64,000 bases of DNA from contig SYEK01000011.1 in assembly GCA_005800815.1 (NCBI GenBank), forward strand, positions 27,897-91,896, read 5' to 3'. The notes below the pieces were generated by a model, which was not told the DNA's origin, did not search any database, and saw only the letters and a program-made list of their open reading frames with translations. Made by a program: the position numbers and the translations under genes. The stretch comes from Actinomycetota bacterium. Lineage in GTDB: Bacteria > Actinomycetota > Actinomycetes > Nanopelagicales > Nanopelagicaceae. Position 1 is the first letter of the stretch. Each line of letters begins with the position of its first letter. This document shows positions 34,227-43,540 of this stretch, in pieces.

Positions 34227-36116
34227 TTAATCCAAGTAGTCGCGCAAAACCTGACTTCGTGATGGATGGCGAAGCTTGGACATCGTCTTTGATTCGATCT
34301 GACGGATACGCTCACGTGTAACTCCATAGACCTTTCCGATCTCATCAAGTGTCTTTGGCTGGCCATCAGTTAGGCCAAAGCGCATCGCAACTACACCGGC
34401 TTCACGCTCAGATAATGTATCCAATACCGAGTGCAACTGCTCCTGGAGCAGTGTAAAAGAGACTGCATCGGCAGGGACGACGGCCTCTGAGTCTTCAATG
34501 AGATCTCCAAACTCTGAGTCTCCCTCCTCCCCCAACGGTGTGTGAAGTGAGATCGGTTCGCGACCATACTTTTGCACTTCCACAACTTTTTCAGGTGTCA
34601 TATCAAGCTCTTTGGCTAGCTCTTCAGGGGTGGGTTCGCGGCCCAGATCCTGAAGCATTTGACGCTGAACACGTGCCAACTTATTAATGACTTCGACCAT
34701 GTGTACTGGGATACGAATCGTACGAGCTTGATCGGCCATCGCACGAGTAATTGCCTGACGAATCCACCAAGTGGCATATGTTGAGAACTTGTAACCCTTT
34801 GTGTAATCAAACTTTTCAACGGCCCGGATCAGACCTAGATTTCCCTCTTGAATAAGATCAAGGAAGAGCATTCCTCGCCCGGTATAGCGCTTGGCAAGGG
34901 AGACGACCAGGCGCAAGTTCGCCTCCAGCAAATGGTTCTTGGCCCTCTTTCCATCTTCAACGAGCCAGTCCAACTCGCGCTTGAGCTTCTTCTCTAACTT
35001 CTTCTCGTGCTTGAGCTTTGATTCGGCAAAAAGTCCAACTTCAACACGAGTTGCAAGCTCCACTTCCAGCTCGGCGTTAAGAAGTGGCACACGACCGATC
35101 TGCTTCAAATAATCCTTGACTGGATCTGCTGTAGCACCTGCAGTCATGACCGTCTGCTCAGGTGGAAGATATTTGATCTCACGTTGGATGGCCTTCATCT
35201 TCTCGATGAAGTAGTTCATAAGATCCTCAAGGTTTTTCAACGAGCCCACAGAGATGGCCTCTGCAGCGGTTTTGGCTGACTTTTCGTTGAAAGTCTTCAT
35301 CTCGAACTGCTGTTGAATCTGCTTGTAAGTCAGTGCACGTGACTCAGCCTCGGCGATACCGTAACGGGTAGGGGCCGCTGCATTATTAATCTTTGAGTTA
35401 AGGGCCTCAATAACGATATTGACGTTGCGAAGATCCTTCTTTAACTTCTCACGCTCGTTCTTATCTTCCTCCTCATCATCGGCATCAAAATCGGCCAATG
35501 TGAAGGAGCCTTCGGCTTTACTTGATTCATCAGAGAGTGTGACGACACGGACCTTGTCCTCAGCATCTACTAATTCGACCGCTTCGGCGATAAGGGTCTC
35601 AACATCCTCTAACTCAACCTCTTCAAGTTCAACCTCTTCACCATCAATGGTTACTACCGAGGCCTTGCCGGTCTTTGTCCTCTCGGGTGCTACCTTCGTC
35701 TCAATCAAGGCATACTCGGCCTTTCTCAGCATGCGCGCAGGTGTTCCAAGTCCAGCTTTACGCAGTTTCTCGGTGATTAATGGGATCTCGATAGCTAGTG
35801 CACGGGCCTCATCTACTAAATCTTTATCGATCTTCTTTGGGATGCGGTTGATTGATGTGACCCCACGCCGCGTGAGCTCGAGCAAAATCTCATGGTTGCG
35901 ACTTACGGCATGTTTGGCATCAACGATCGCCTGCACATCCTTTGCAGTCAAATTCTTTTTTAGCGCTATCTTGGCCGGCTTTTTTTCTGGAGCCTTCTTT
36001 TTCACAGCCGCTTTCTTTGGGGCTGTTTTCTTCCCCACTGATTTCTTTGGGGCTGCGATTTTTTTCTTCGCGTCTTTCTTCTTTGCCCTGTTTTTGAGCG
36101 CACTGAAATAAGCCAC
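34227..36116 (-). CDS. rpoD: Principal RNA polymerase sigma factor (SigA/HrdB/RpoD)
   Basis: A 629-residue sigma-70 group 1 factor. Regions: 1.2 with [16 protein letters not shown] near 333-348, region 2 including [16 protein letters not shown] and the -10-reading [14 protein letters not shown] near 443-456, region 3, and region 4 with [21 protein letters not shown] near 585-605. The first ~55 residues are Lys/Ala/Pro-rich, like the histone-tail-like leaders of some actinobacterial sigma factors, and residues about 165-230 are strongly acidic. GTG start with AAAGGA six bases upstream. It likely reads the TANNNT promoters noted elsewhere in the window. Confidence 0.96.
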   Translation of the reverse strand: MAYFSALKNRAKKKDAKKKIAAPKKSVGKKTAPKKAAVKKKAPEKKPAKIALKKNLTAKDVQAIVDAKHAVSRNHEILLELTRRGVTSINRIPKKIDKDLVDEARALAIEIPLITEKLRKAGLGTPARMLRKAEYALIETKVAPERTKTGKASVVTIDGEEVELEEVELEDVETLIAEAVELVDAEDKVRVVTLSDESSKAEGSFTLADFDADDEEEDKNEREKLKKDLRNVNIVIEALNSKINNAAAPTRYGIAEAESRALTYKQIQQQFEMKTFNEKSAKTAAEAISVGSLKNLEDLMNYFIEKMKAIQREIKYLPPEQTVMTAGATADPVKDYLKQIGRVPLLNAELEVELATRVEVGLFAESKLKHEKKLEKKLKRELDWLVEDGKRAKNHLLEANLRLVVSLAKRYTGRGMLFLDLIQEGNLGLIRAVEKFDYTKGYKFSTYATWWIRQAITRAMADQARTIRIPVHMVEVINKLARVQRQMLQDLGREPTPEELAKELDMTPEKVVEVQKYGREPISLHTPLGEEGDSEFGDLIEDSEAVVPADAVSFTLLQEQLHSVLDTLSEREAGVVAMRFGLTDGQPKTLDEIGKVYGVTRERIRQIESKTMSKLRHPSRSQVLRDYLD

Positions 36117-36161
36117 AATGTTCCTTTGGTTTTATCAGCGAGGCGCTGAAGCGGTGGTTAT

Positions 36162-36167
36162 ATTATA
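36162..36167 (-). promoter_or_regulatory. TATAAT -10 element of rpoD
   Basis: A perfect TATAAT on the minus strand about 45 bp before the rpoD GTG, in the 99-bp gap after metX. It predicts a ~38-nt leader that contains the AAAGGA ribosome site. The -35 region is not clear. Confidence 0.55.
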
Positions 36168-36215
36168 ATTTATCCACAGGCTAAATTGCACATCGAACAC
36201 CCTGTTTGAGGGGGA

Positions 36216-37298
36216 TCAGGCCAGGGCGAGCGCGGATCTGATCACCTCTCCCACTGACTCAACCTCAACGAGGAAGCCATCGTGGCCAAAAGGTGATGAG
36301 ATCGTGACTAATGGCTCGGCCAATGGGGCCAGCTCGGCGATCTCAGCCTGCAGGCGCACAGGAAAGAGCCGATCGCTATCGATAGCCACGGCCACAACGG
36401 GAATCTCTATGCCTGCAAGAGCCGCTGCGACTCCCCCACGCCCGCGCCCGAGATCGTGGCTACTCATCGCCTCGCTCAGGGCGATATAGGTATTGGCATC
36501 AAAGCGGTGTGCGAGTTTGTCTGCCTGATGGTCCAAGTAAGACTCGATGGCATATCGCCCCGTCTCATCTCCCTGGAGCTCTCTTCCAAAGCGCACATCC
36601 ATCTCGGCCTCGGTGCGATAGGTCAGATGAGCGATACGTCTGGCTATACCCAAACCCTGGATCGGACCCGATGGCCTGTCGTAATAATCTCCACCGTAAA
36701 AGTGGGGATCTGCCTTGATAGCACGGATTTGAATCGAACTCGTGCCTATCTGATCACCGGTTGCCACTGCCGATGAGCCAATGGTGCAGATGGCCCCCAC
36801 TCGATTCGGTAGCTGCACCGCCCACTCCAGCGAGCGCATCCCGCCCAGTGATGGACCTACTGCGAGTCGATATTTTTTTATTCCAAGCAGATCGCTAAAG
36901 GCAACTTCGGCTGCGACCATATCCCTAATGGTTAATGATGGAAAGCGTGAGCCATAGCGCGCACCATCGGGTGCAAGGGATGCCGGGCCAGTAGAGCCCT
37001 GACATCCGCCGATTACATTCGGACATACGACAAAGTACTTATCGCTATCAAAGGGCAGACCTGGTCCTACCATCGATGGCCACCACCCATTGATATCGGC
37101 CCAACCCGTCAATGCATGGTTGACCAAGATGGCGTTATCGCCTCTTTTGTTTAACGATCCCCAGCTTTGATAGGCGATCGTTATGTTCTTAAGGCTCTCC
37201 CCACTTTCTAGGGCCAAATCACCGATATTTACGAAGAGGCGATCACCAGGTGCATGGGTCTCTAGCCATGCACCGGTGACCAACTCCTGTGTTCTCAT
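36216..37298 (-). CDS. metX: Homoserine O-acetyltransferase
   Basis: A 360-residue alpha/beta-hydrolase-fold acyltransferase that acetylates (or succinylates) homoserine for methionine synthesis. Landmarks: ITIAYQSWGSLN near 40-51, NAILVNHALTGWAD, the CPNVIGGCQGSTGP signature near 101-114, the nucleophile Ser in AVGPSLGGMRSLEW near 144-157, ... and the C-terminal Asp (AIDSDRLFP) and His (FGHDGFLVE) of the triad. The metY stop lies 2 bp upstream, so both are expressed from the riboswitch-controlled metY promoter. Confidence 0.94.
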   Translation of the reverse strand: MRTQELVTGAWLETHAPGDRLFVNIGDLALESGESLKNITIAYQSWGSLNKRGDNAILVNHALTGWADINGWWPSMVGPGLPFDSDKYFVVCPNVIGGCQGSTGPASLAPDGARYGSRFPSLTIRDMVAAEVAFSDLLGIKKYRLAVGPSLGGMRSLEWAVQLPNRVGAICTIGSSAVATGDQIGTSSIQIRAIKADPHFYGGDYYDRPSGPIQGLGIARRIAHLTYRTEAEMDVRFGRELQGDETGRYAIESYLDHQADKLAHRFDANTYIALSEAMSSHDLGRGRGGVAAALAGIEIPVVAVAIDSDRLFPVRLQAEIAELAPLAEPLVTISSPFGHDGFLVEVESVGEVIRSALALA

Positions 37299-37300
37299 GA

Positions 37301-38623
37301 TTACTGAGCTGCTGCAAATCCATCCGCCAGATCGGCCTTAATATCCTCGATATCCTCAAGGCCCACAGATAGCCGTATCAATCCAGGTGTGATGCCTGTA
37401 TTTAAGAGCTCTTCGGCCGATAGCTGTGAGTGTGTTGTGGAGGCTGGATGAATGACCAGAGATCGCACATCACCGATATTTGCAACATGTGAGTGCAGCC
37501 TCAATCCTTCAACAAACTTGGATCCAGCCTCGATGCCACCCTTGATTTCAAAGGATAGAACCGATCCCGATCCCTTTGGCGCATACTTTTGCGCCAACTT
37601 GTTGTAGGGAGAGCTTGGCAGGGATGAGTAATACACCTTCTTAACCTGTGGGTGTGCCTCAAGCCATGTTGCAACGACCTTGGCATTCTCCAGATGCGAC
37701 TTCATGCGAAGGGTCAATGTCTCAAGACCCTGTGCAAGTAACCAGGCATTGAATGGGGAGACGGATGCACCGATATCGCGGAGCAGAGTCAGGCGAATCT
37801 TGAAGATATAAGCCAAGTTAGCACCGAAGGCACTTCCGACTCCGAGGGCTTGGGCATAGACCAGGCCGTGATAAGAGGGATCGGGAGTATTAAAGCTAGT
37901 GAACTTCTCTGGATATCGGGCGTAATCAAAGTTGCCCGAATCTACGATCGCTCCAATCACTGCATTTCCATGTCCTGAGTAAAACTTCGTCGCCGACAAC
38001 ACGACAACATCTGCGCCAAAGTCGATTGGCTTGATGGCATAGGCCGTAGCAACAGTGTTATCGACGATGAGTGGCACATGGTTCTCATGGGCAACCTTGG
38101 CTACAGCTGAGATATCTAGGATCTCATTGTTTGGATTTGAGATCGTCTCACCAAAGAAGGCCTTGGTGTTGGGACGCACGGCTTTGGCCCACTCGGCTGG
38201 ATCATTCGGATTTTCTACGAATGTAACCTCAACACCAAATGTAGGCAAGGTGTAGTGAAAGAGGTTATAGGTACCACCATAGAGATACTTGGATGAGACG
38301 ATGTGATCGCCAGCGGTTGCAACGGCCAAGACTGCAAAGGTCGTCGCCGCCGATCCTGATGCGAGTAGGAGCGCGGCTACGCCACCTTCAAGGGATGCAA
38401 TCCGCTTCTCAACGACATCTTGAGTCGGATTCATGATGCGGGTATAGATATTGCCAAGCTCTGCCAATCCAAAGAGATCGGCGGCATGCTTTGTGTCACG
38501 GAATTGATATGCAGTGGTCTGATAGAGCGGCAGTGCGCGGGCCCCAGTCAGTGGATCTGCAATCTGCCCTGCGTGAATCTGACGGGTTTCAAAGGCCGCC
38601 TCTTCAAATGTGAACGATGACAT
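37301..38623 (-). CDS. metY: O-acetylhomoserine sulfhydrylase
   Basis: A 440-residue PLP enzyme of the Cys/Met metabolism family making homocysteine from O-acetylhomoserine and sulfide. It shows TRQIHAGQ and TTAYQFRDTKHAADLF at the N-terminus, YTRIMNPTQDVVEKR near 60-75, the GxSG-type ASGSAA near 87, and the PLP lysine in VVLSATKFYSGHG near 208. ATG at 38623 is preferred over the longer frame: it begins at the conserved N-terminus and GGAAGGA lies about 11 bases upstream. A SAM-IV-like riboswitch occupies the leader. Confidence 0.93.
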   Translation of the reverse strand: MSSFTFEEAAFETRQIHAGQIADPLTGARALPLYQTTAYQFRDTKHAADLFGLAELGNIYTRIMNPTQDVVEKRIASLEGGVAALLLASGSAATTFAVLAVATAGDHIVSSKYLYGGTYNLFHYTLPTFGVEVTFVENPNDPAEWAKAVRPNTKAFFGETISNPNNEILDISAVAKVAHENHVPLIVDNTVATAYAIKPIDFGADVVVLSATKFYSGHGNAVIGAIVDSGNFDYARYPEKFTSFNTPDPSYHGLVYAQALGVGSAFGANLAYIFKIRLTLLRDIGASVSPFNAWLLAQGLETLTLRMKSHLENAKVVATWLEAHPQVKKVYYSSLPSSPYNKLAQKYAPKGSGSVLSFEIKGGIEAGSKFVEGLRLHSHVANIGDVRSLVIHPASTTHSQLSAEELLNTGITPGLIRLSVGLEDIEDIKADLADGFAAAQ

Positions 38624-38694
38624 GTGCTGTGTATTCCTTCCCAGTAATGGGAGCACTCGCGTATATATGCCGAGGCCGGCACCATGGATGCGAG

Positions 38695-38812
38695 TGATCC
38701 ACGCTTATCGATGGCATTGTTGCTATCGACCTGGTCTTCACCCGGAGCACCCCACCGTGGTGGAGGGTTGCCGTCTAGCTAGCCGGGGCTATGTGCTAGA
38801 TCTCATGACCTA
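38695..38812 (-). ncRNA. SAM-IV-type riboswitch upstream of metY
   Basis: Read on the minus strand, the leader contains GGTCATGAG, then AGCCCCGGCTAGCT, GGCAACCCTCCACCACGGTGG, GGTGCTCCGGGTGAAGACC, and AGGTCGATAGCAAC. This matches the actinobacterial SAM-IV layout, with the outer GGTC/GACC helix closing the core and a 3' pseudoknot-forming segment after it. It lies between the promoter and the metY ribosome site, so S-adenosylmethionine should repress metY-metX. SAM-I is the alternative, but the short P1-closing arrangement and 3' extension favour SAM-IV. Confidence 0.85.
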
Positions 38813-38838
38813 GCTGAAGATTAACACAGGCGCACTTC

Positions 38839-39384
38839 TTATTCAAAAATTCCTGCCGTGACCTTGGGGTGGAGTTCGCTGCGCATGGCCGCAAAGGCGC
38901 CAGCAGGCCAGCCCGAACCAAAGAGGCGCCGCAGCAGGATGGTCAGCGAATAGGCGGGTTGGTCTGCACTGGCGCGCTCAAGGGCGCGATAGGCCAAAGT
39001 GGTCTCACCCTTTTCATAGGCAAGGGTGGCAAATAGGCATGCTACCGGAGCTACATATCCAACGGGGGCTACTTGCAACAAGTAATGCCACATCGCCCAG
39101 TACACCTGGAAGCTCTCTGCAGTATGAGAGCCCAAGGCAAAGTCGCGCACTTGAATATCGCTCAAGCGCCCCAATACCCGTGCGATGTTCTCTGGGGTAC
39201 AGGACTGCCCAACTCTTTCAAACTCATTGGCAAGATCAATCACCGCGGTTGCACCTTCGCGCTGATACTCATTGATATTAGGAGAATCCTCAATGACTCT
39301 AAAGCTATTTACAAGAGAGATAAATGCGCGATCATCTGCAGCCTGGATAGATGCAAGGGATAGAGCATGGTTTTGGGTAGACAT
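38839..39384 (-). CDS. DUF4192 family protein
   Basis: A 181-residue protein resembling the actinobacterial DUF4192 family (central LGRLSDIQVRDFALG, AMWHYLLQVAPVGYVAPVACLFATLAYEKGE and ALERASADQPAYSLTILLRRLF segments), which is of unknown function. It is mostly helical by composition, with no signal peptide or catalytic motif visible. ATG at 39384 is chosen because it starts 7 bp after the upstream stop and AGAAG precedes it; the longer frame to 39501 overlaps the upstream gene. It lacks the N-terminal part of longer family members, so it may be a reduced form. Confidence 0.7.
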   Translation of the reverse strand: MSTQNHALSLASIQAADDRAFISLVNSFRVIEDSPNINEYQREGATAVIDLANEFERVGQSCTPENIARVLGRLSDIQVRDFALGSHTAESFQVYWAMWHYLLQVAPVGYVAPVACLFATLAYEKGETTLAYRALERASADQPAYSLTILLRRLFGSGWPAGAFAAMRSELHPKVTAGIFE

Positions 39385-39391
39385 GGTCTTC

Positions 39392-40081
39392 TCATTTCGT
39401 AAAGCGGGTAGGGGCCGATACAACGGTGACGGTTGCCACCGAGGTCTTGATAACTTTTCCAGTGATCGCTCGGACCATCCCGTTATGAGAGAAGCTGCCA
39501 TTCCATGTTGTCAGCACTGTCACTGCATAGGTGCCAGGTTTTGAGTAAGTATGAGTGATCGATTGATTGGGAAATGGGGAGCCTGTATCACTCGTCGCCC
39601 AGATCGTTCCATCACCGTAGGACCAGATAAAGCCTGGGCGAAGAGCGACATCAACGATCTCACCGATGATGTTGACTCTGCTAGCAAAGATTTGTGGCAG
39701 ATCGATCCAAAAGATCACTGGCACATGTGTAAGCGCCTGATACTGCGGTTGAAAGGCTATCCCGGCCGTTGGAACTAATTTGGTGAGGCGATCACTCAGG
39801 TTCACCTTTTGGGTATAGGTTCTTGGCTTTGCCGTTCGTGGTTTATAGCTGCGCTTTACATAGGGCGCAGGGCTTGGTTTGGGTGGAAACCAGAGAGTGG
39901 CAGATGGCTGGGGTCGGGGTGCTCTCTTTACTTTCGTGCTTGTATCACCCTTGCGTGCCTCGATGATGATCTGATTATCATGGGTATAGACATCCACACA
40001 TGCACTCTCAAGGCAATCGGCAAAAGCCAATGTAGGAATGGCACAGATAAGAGTAAGGGCCATGGTGATGATCAGTTTCAT
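39392..40081 (-). CDS. Secreted protein with PKD-like domain
   Basis: A 229-residue exported protein. A signal peptide occupies about the first 22 residues (MKLIITMALTL... ending AFADC). Two cysteines follow at once (CLESAC). After a Pro/Lys-rich stretch, the C-terminal ~90 residues look like a PKD/Ig-type beta-sandwich: PGFIWSYGDGTIW (WDFGDG-type) and THTYSKPGTYAVTVLTTW. The ATG at 40081 has a TATGGT hexamer seven bases upstream; an ATG at 40093 is in the same frame. No function can be named; surface or cell-wall location is inferred. Confidence 0.7.
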   Translation of the reverse strand: MKLIITMALTLICAIPTLAFADCLESACVDVYTHDNQIIIEARKGDTSTKVKRAPRPQPSATLWFPPKPSPAPYVKRSYKPRTAKPRTYTQKVNLSDRLTKLVPTAGIAFQPQYQALTHVPVIFWIDLPQIFASRVNIIGEIVDVALRPGFIWSYGDGTIWATSDTGSPFPNQSITHTYSKPGTYAVTVLTTWNGSFSHNGMVRAITGKVIKTSVATVTVVSAPTRFTK

Positions 40082-40088
40082 GCGCCAG

Positions 40089-40094
40089 ACCATA
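40089..40094 (-). promoter_or_regulatory. Leaderless -10 element of the PKD protein gene
   Basis: Minus-strand TATGGT lies seven bases before the ATG at 40081; it overlaps the alternative ATG at 40093, which argues for the shorter product. Confidence 0.4.
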
Positions 40095-40161
40095 AGCCTG
40101 GGTACTGACCCACACGAGGGCTGGCTCTACGTGCTGTGGATAGGTGTGGCACTCTTGCGCC

Positions 40162-40629
40162 ATGGCCGCTCACGATGGGGATGGTTGGGTCCAGTGCGAT
40201 TGCGGGGCACGACACTGGGGCCTACATGGCGCCGCAGGGATCCTCCTTGTGCGCGGTGATCAGATTCTGCTCCAGCACCGGGCCCCATGGGTGCATAACG
40301 GAGATACATGGGGAATCCCTGGGGGTGCACGCGATTCTCATGAATCCACTATCGAATGCGCATTTCGTGAGGCCGTTGAAGAGACTGGAATCCAAACTCA
40401 TCTTCTCACTCCACTCCACACATTCACCGATGACCACGGTGGCTGGCGTTATGACACCGTGATTGCTCAGGCCAGTAATGCCCTGGTTGCTCATGAGCTA
40501 AATGACGAGTCGCATGAAGTACGTTGGGTTCAGATTCAAAAGGTTGTTAACCTATCTCTTCATCCAAGTTTTGCACGATCCTGGCCTACATTACAAAAAC
40601 TACTTGATGAGCTCGTCAGCCCAGGTTAA
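40162..40629 (+). CDS. NUDIX hydrolase
   Basis: A 155-residue NUDIX protein. The Nudix box is complete: GGARDSHE-x5-CAFREAVEETGI (about residues 54-76) with the REAVEE metal-binding core. An N-terminal CDCGARHWGLHG segment precedes the first beta strand, as in actinobacterial housecleaning Nudix proteins. ATG at 40162 is preferred since the recognisable sequence begins just after it; a GTG at 40144 would add six residues. Substrate unknown (nucleotide diphosphate derivative). It converges on the helicase gene with a 29-bp gap. Confidence 0.85.
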   Translation: MAAHDGDGWVQCDCGARHWGLHGAAGILLVRGDQILLQHRAPWVHNGDTWGIPGGARDSHESTIECAFREAVEETGIQTHLLTPLHTFTDDHGGWRYDTVIAQASNALVAHELNDESHEVRWVQIQKVVNLSLHPSFARSWPTLQKLLDELVSPG

Positions 40630-40658
40630 CTCACTCTCACTGCTATAGGCTCCTACCC

Positions 40659-42656
40659 CTAGTCTTTGACGCTTTCATTCAGACGGCGCAGTGAATCCAA
40701 CACCACGGCTTTATCCGATGTGCGCCACAGTGGCGGCATCGAGTTGAGTAGAACTCCTCCGTAGCGCTTTGTCATGATCCGCGAATCCAGAATCGCAACA
40801 ACGCCACGATCCTCAACCGATCTGATCAATCGCCCAGTTCCCTGTGCAAGCAAAAGCGCGGCCCGAGGGAGAGAGATCTGCATGAATCCACTTGCCCCCG
40901 TTGAATCGGCCTGGGCCGCTCGAGCACTCATCACAGGCTCATCGGGACGTGGAAATGGGATGCGATCGATTGCAACAAGGATGCAACTATCTCCTGGAAC
41001 ATCAACGCCCTGCCACAGCGACATCGTGCCGAGCAGAATAGATGTTTGATCCTTTGCGAACTTCTCAACGAGCGGGCCCACTGCATCCCCACGTTTTTGT
41101 GTGAAGATCGTGATCGGCAGATCTGCAAGTACTGTGCGCAGGTGCAGATCGGCGGCCTGCACCCCGCGCCAGGATGAAAAGAGCGCCAAAGTCCGGCCCC
41201 CTGCAGCATCTATCAACTCACCGAGCTCTTCGAGTACCTGCGGGGCGGTTCCCTCGCGCGAGGGCTCTGGAAGATGTCTTGGGACATAGAGCACTCCCTG
41301 ATTTGCAAAATCAAATGGAGATCCCACATCTAGCGTCTTCAGATTCGAGGGATCTATCTCATCCTCTTGGACATCTTGATCAGATGCATCTCCAAGGATG
41401 AATCCGATGCTCTTTGCCATCGAATCAAAGCCATTTGCAACGGTGAGAGTTGCAGATGTTGCGATCACCGGGGTCTGGGTGAGCAGGTTACTGCGCAAGA
41501 TATGCGAGACTGAAAGTGGTGCAAGGTGCAGGGTCGAGAACGTCGGCTCATACCAGAGCACATGGCTCTGATCCATCTTCAATAACTTTCCAGCGATCGT
41601 GGAGATCTCTGAAACTGCTCCCTTGACCCGAGCCCGCTCTGCCAGGGCATCTGGCTCCAAGATCGCCTCATCGGCGCTCATTGCCTGGGCTATCGCAGTA
41701 GCAGCCTCACGGATCTTTCTAATCGGATTTTCCAGTGACTGCGGAATCTGCTCTAGCCGACCTTGTTGGGATACATCCACTCTCACTTCATCTGCATAGT
41801 CAGAGAGAGATTCATGAAAACTATCGGCTGCATGAGTAAGCGCCTCAGAGACTTTTCCTGGCATGTATTTGCGTGCCATCGCAGCAGCGCGCTGCACCCG
41901 TGCCGAGGTCAACTCTTCGGTCACGGCCTGGGTGGTGCGATCCATGAACTCATGGGCCTCATCGATGATGACCGCATCTCGCTCTGGCAGGATCGGGTGG
42001 GCATCAACGATCTCGATCGCTAGCAAAGTGTGATTGGTGACGACCACATCGGCGCTTTGGGCCTTGATCTTTGCCTTTGCTGCAAAGCAACTACCTCCCC
42101 ATGCGCATGAATCTGCGCCAACACACTCACGACCAGAGAGAGAGTTAGCCGCCCATACTCGGCGATCCACCTCTGGGGCATCATCTCTATCACCGGAGAC
42201 ATCTTTACTCTTTGCCCATGCATGCAATCGTTTGGCATCTCTTTCTAAAAAAGAGGATTCAAGGAGTAACTCCCCATCTACATCAGGTGCCTCTGCATTC
42301 ATCTTTGCAAGGCAGATGTAGTTTCCAACACCTTTGTAGATGGCATAGGTGATCTCGCGCCCCAATTCCTTATTGAGCGCAGGTACGACGGCAGGAAGAT
42401 CACGCTCTACTAACTGGCGCTGCAGAGCCAGCGTCGCTGTTGCAACGAGAACTCTCTGGCCGTGCACGAGTGCTGGAACGAGATAGGCCAAGGACTTTCC
42501 AGTGCCTGTGCCGGCTTGGACCATCAAGTGGTGGCGATCGGTCAGGGCGTTTGCCACAGCCTCTGCCATCTCGATCTGACCCTCGCGTGGTGAACCACCG
42601 ATTGCGGTAATTGCCGCATCGAGTGCTTGGCGCACCTTTGCCGACATATCACTCAT
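40659..42656 (-). CDS. dinG: DinG-like ATP-dependent DNA helicase (XPD-like superfamily 2)
   Basis: A 665-residue helicase. Motif I is QAGTGTGKSLAYLVP (about 46-60), motif Ia VATATLALQRQL, motif II IDEAHEF near 225 (DEAH), motif III SATLT near 397, motif V/VI QGTGRLIRSVEDRGVVAILD near 600-619. Cysteines near CVGADSCAWGGSC and CLAKM could bind an Fe-S cluster as in DinG/XPD. A TAAAGT hexamer seven bases before the ATG suggests a leaderless mRNA. Probable role: unwinding R-loops or forked DNA. The neighbouring SOS genes lie 13 kb away, beyond the prp/ppdK patch. Confidence 0.88.
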   Translation of the reverse strand: MSDMSAKVRQALDAAITAIGGSPREGQIEMAEAVANALTDRHHLMVQAGTGTGKSLAYLVPALVHGQRVLVATATLALQRQLVERDLPAVVPALNKELGREITYAIYKGVGNYICLAKMNAEAPDVDGELLLESSFLERDAKRLHAWAKSKDVSGDRDDAPEVDRRVWAANSLSGRECVGADSCAWGGSCFAAKAKIKAQSADVVVTNHTLLAIEIVDAHPILPERDAVIIDEAHEFMDRTTQAVTEELTSARVQRAAAMARKYMPGKVSEALTHAADSFHESLSDYADEVRVDVSQQGRLEQIPQSLENPIRKIREAATAIAQAMSADEAILEPDALAERARVKGAVSEISTIAGKLLKMDQSHVLWYEPTFSTLHLAPLSVSHILRSNLLTQTPVIATSATLTVANGFDSMAKSIGFILGDASDQDVQEDEIDPSNLKTLDVGSPFDFANQGVLYVPRHLPEPSREGTAPQVLEELGELIDAAGGRTLALFSSWRGVQAADLHLRTVLADLPITIFTQKRGDAVGPLVEKFAKDQTSILLGTMSLWQGVDVPGDSCILVAIDRIPFPRPDEPVMSARAAQADSTGASGFMQISLPRAALLLAQGTGRLIRSVEDRGVVAILDSRIMTKRYGGVLLNSMPPLWRTSDKAVVLDSLRRLNESVKD

Positions 42657-42663
42657 ATACGAA

Positions 42664-42669
42664 ACTTTA
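42664..42669 (-). promoter_or_regulatory. Leaderless -10 element of dinG
   Basis: Minus-strand TAAAGT lies seven bases before the ATG at 42656, immediately after the stop of the SDR gene. Confidence 0.45.
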
Positions 42670-42670
42670 G

Positions 42671-43429
42671 TCAGTAAGTCGCTCTTCCTCCTGATGCATC
42701 AAAGGTAAAGCCCGTTGTGAAAGAGCAGGCACTAGAGGCCATAAAGGCCAGCATTTCCGCCGCCTCTTCGGCCTCTCCTACACGTCCCATAGGAATCCGG
42801 TCGAGCATGTACTTGAGAGTCTCTCCACTTGTGACGGTGTTCATGGGAGTTCTAATCACTGCAGGGGCTAGCGCATTTATCGTTATTCCTTCAGTAGCTA
42901 CTTCCTTAGCTACACCTTTAATGAAACCAATCATTCCCGACTTAGAGGTGTTGTAAGCATGCATACCTGGGTTACCCTCCTTACCAGCGATTGAAGTCAC
43001 ATGTGCGATGCGCCCATATTTTTCGGCTTTCATATGAGGAAGAACGGCCTGAGTCAACCATATTGTTCCAAATAAATTGATTGTGACAGTTCGTTCGAAG
43101 GCAGCCCATTCCATTTCCTCGGTCTTCGTATTTGTCGGACCAGTAACTCCAACTGTATTAATGAGAGCATCAATCTGACTGTGATCCGAGATGACTGAAG
43201 TAATGAGTGCCTGAACGCTGCTTTGATCCCCCAAATTTACATTCTTAACGTGACTATCTCCTAGTCCCAACTTTTTTTGGAGAGAGGCCAACCCCGAGTT
43301 ATCGAAATCGGCAAGCACAACTGTGCCACCACGGGATTGAATCAACTCCGCAGTAGATCGTCCAATTCCACTAGCTGCACCAACAACTAAAACAACTTGA
43401 CCACTAAAATTAATCTTATCACTTGACAT
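42671..43429 (-). CDS. Short-chain dehydrogenase, candidate 2-keto-3-deoxy-L-fuconate dehydrogenase
   Basis: A 252-residue classical SDR. NAD(P)-binding VVGAASGIGRSTAEL (about 13-27), with Asp after the second strand (VLADFD, favours NAD), NTVGVTG near 87 (NNAG position), catalytic Ser in HVTSIAGKEG near 141, YNTSKSGM (Tyr and Lys) near 155-162, and a PAVIRTPM segment. ATG at 43429 has GGAG six bases upstream; the longer frame to 43480 lacks support. The AT-richer composition and the FAH hydrolase/lactate dehydrogenase neighbours suggest the L-fuconate pathway dehydrogenase; other SDR substrates are possible. Confidence 0.75.
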   Translation of the reverse strand: MSSDKINFSGQVVLVVGAASGIGRSTAELIQSRGGTVVLADFDNSGLASLQKKLGLGDSHVKNVNLGDQSSVQALITSVISDHSQIDALINTVGVTGPTNTKTEEMEWAAFERTVTINLFGTIWLTQAVLPHMKAEKYGRIAHVTSIAGKEGNPGMHAYNTSKSGMIGFIKGVAKEVATEGITINALAPAVIRTPMNTVTSGETLKYMLDRIPMGRVGEAEEAAEMLAFMASSACSFTTGFTFDASGGRATY

Positions 43430-43540
43430 AATTTCTCCATCACTCCATGAATCAATTTTATAGTGAGAATAGTACTCCATATCATTGTCTTAGTATCCAA
43501 AAAAACTAATTTATGGCATTTTTATAGCTCCCGAAAAAAT
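43430..43540 (-). promoter_or_regulatory. AT-rich upstream region of the SDR gene
   Basis: About 110 bp between ppdK and the SDR start, distinctly A/T-rich. On the minus strand a TATAAA near 43456-43461 could be the -10 of the SDR promoter, and GGAGAAATT is its ribosome site. No terminator for ppdK is obvious. Composition differs from the gaps elsewhere in the window. Confidence 0.4.

Noticed and set aside
35419..36111. Long plus-strand open frame opposite the sigma factor N-terminus
   Set aside because: Ser/Phe-rich sequence is the mirror of the Lys/Glu-rich sigma leader; no family resemblance.
36117..36215. tRNA or small RNA between metX and rpoD
   Set aside because: No cloverleaf or conserved RNA core; the gap is explained by the rpoD promoter and leader.
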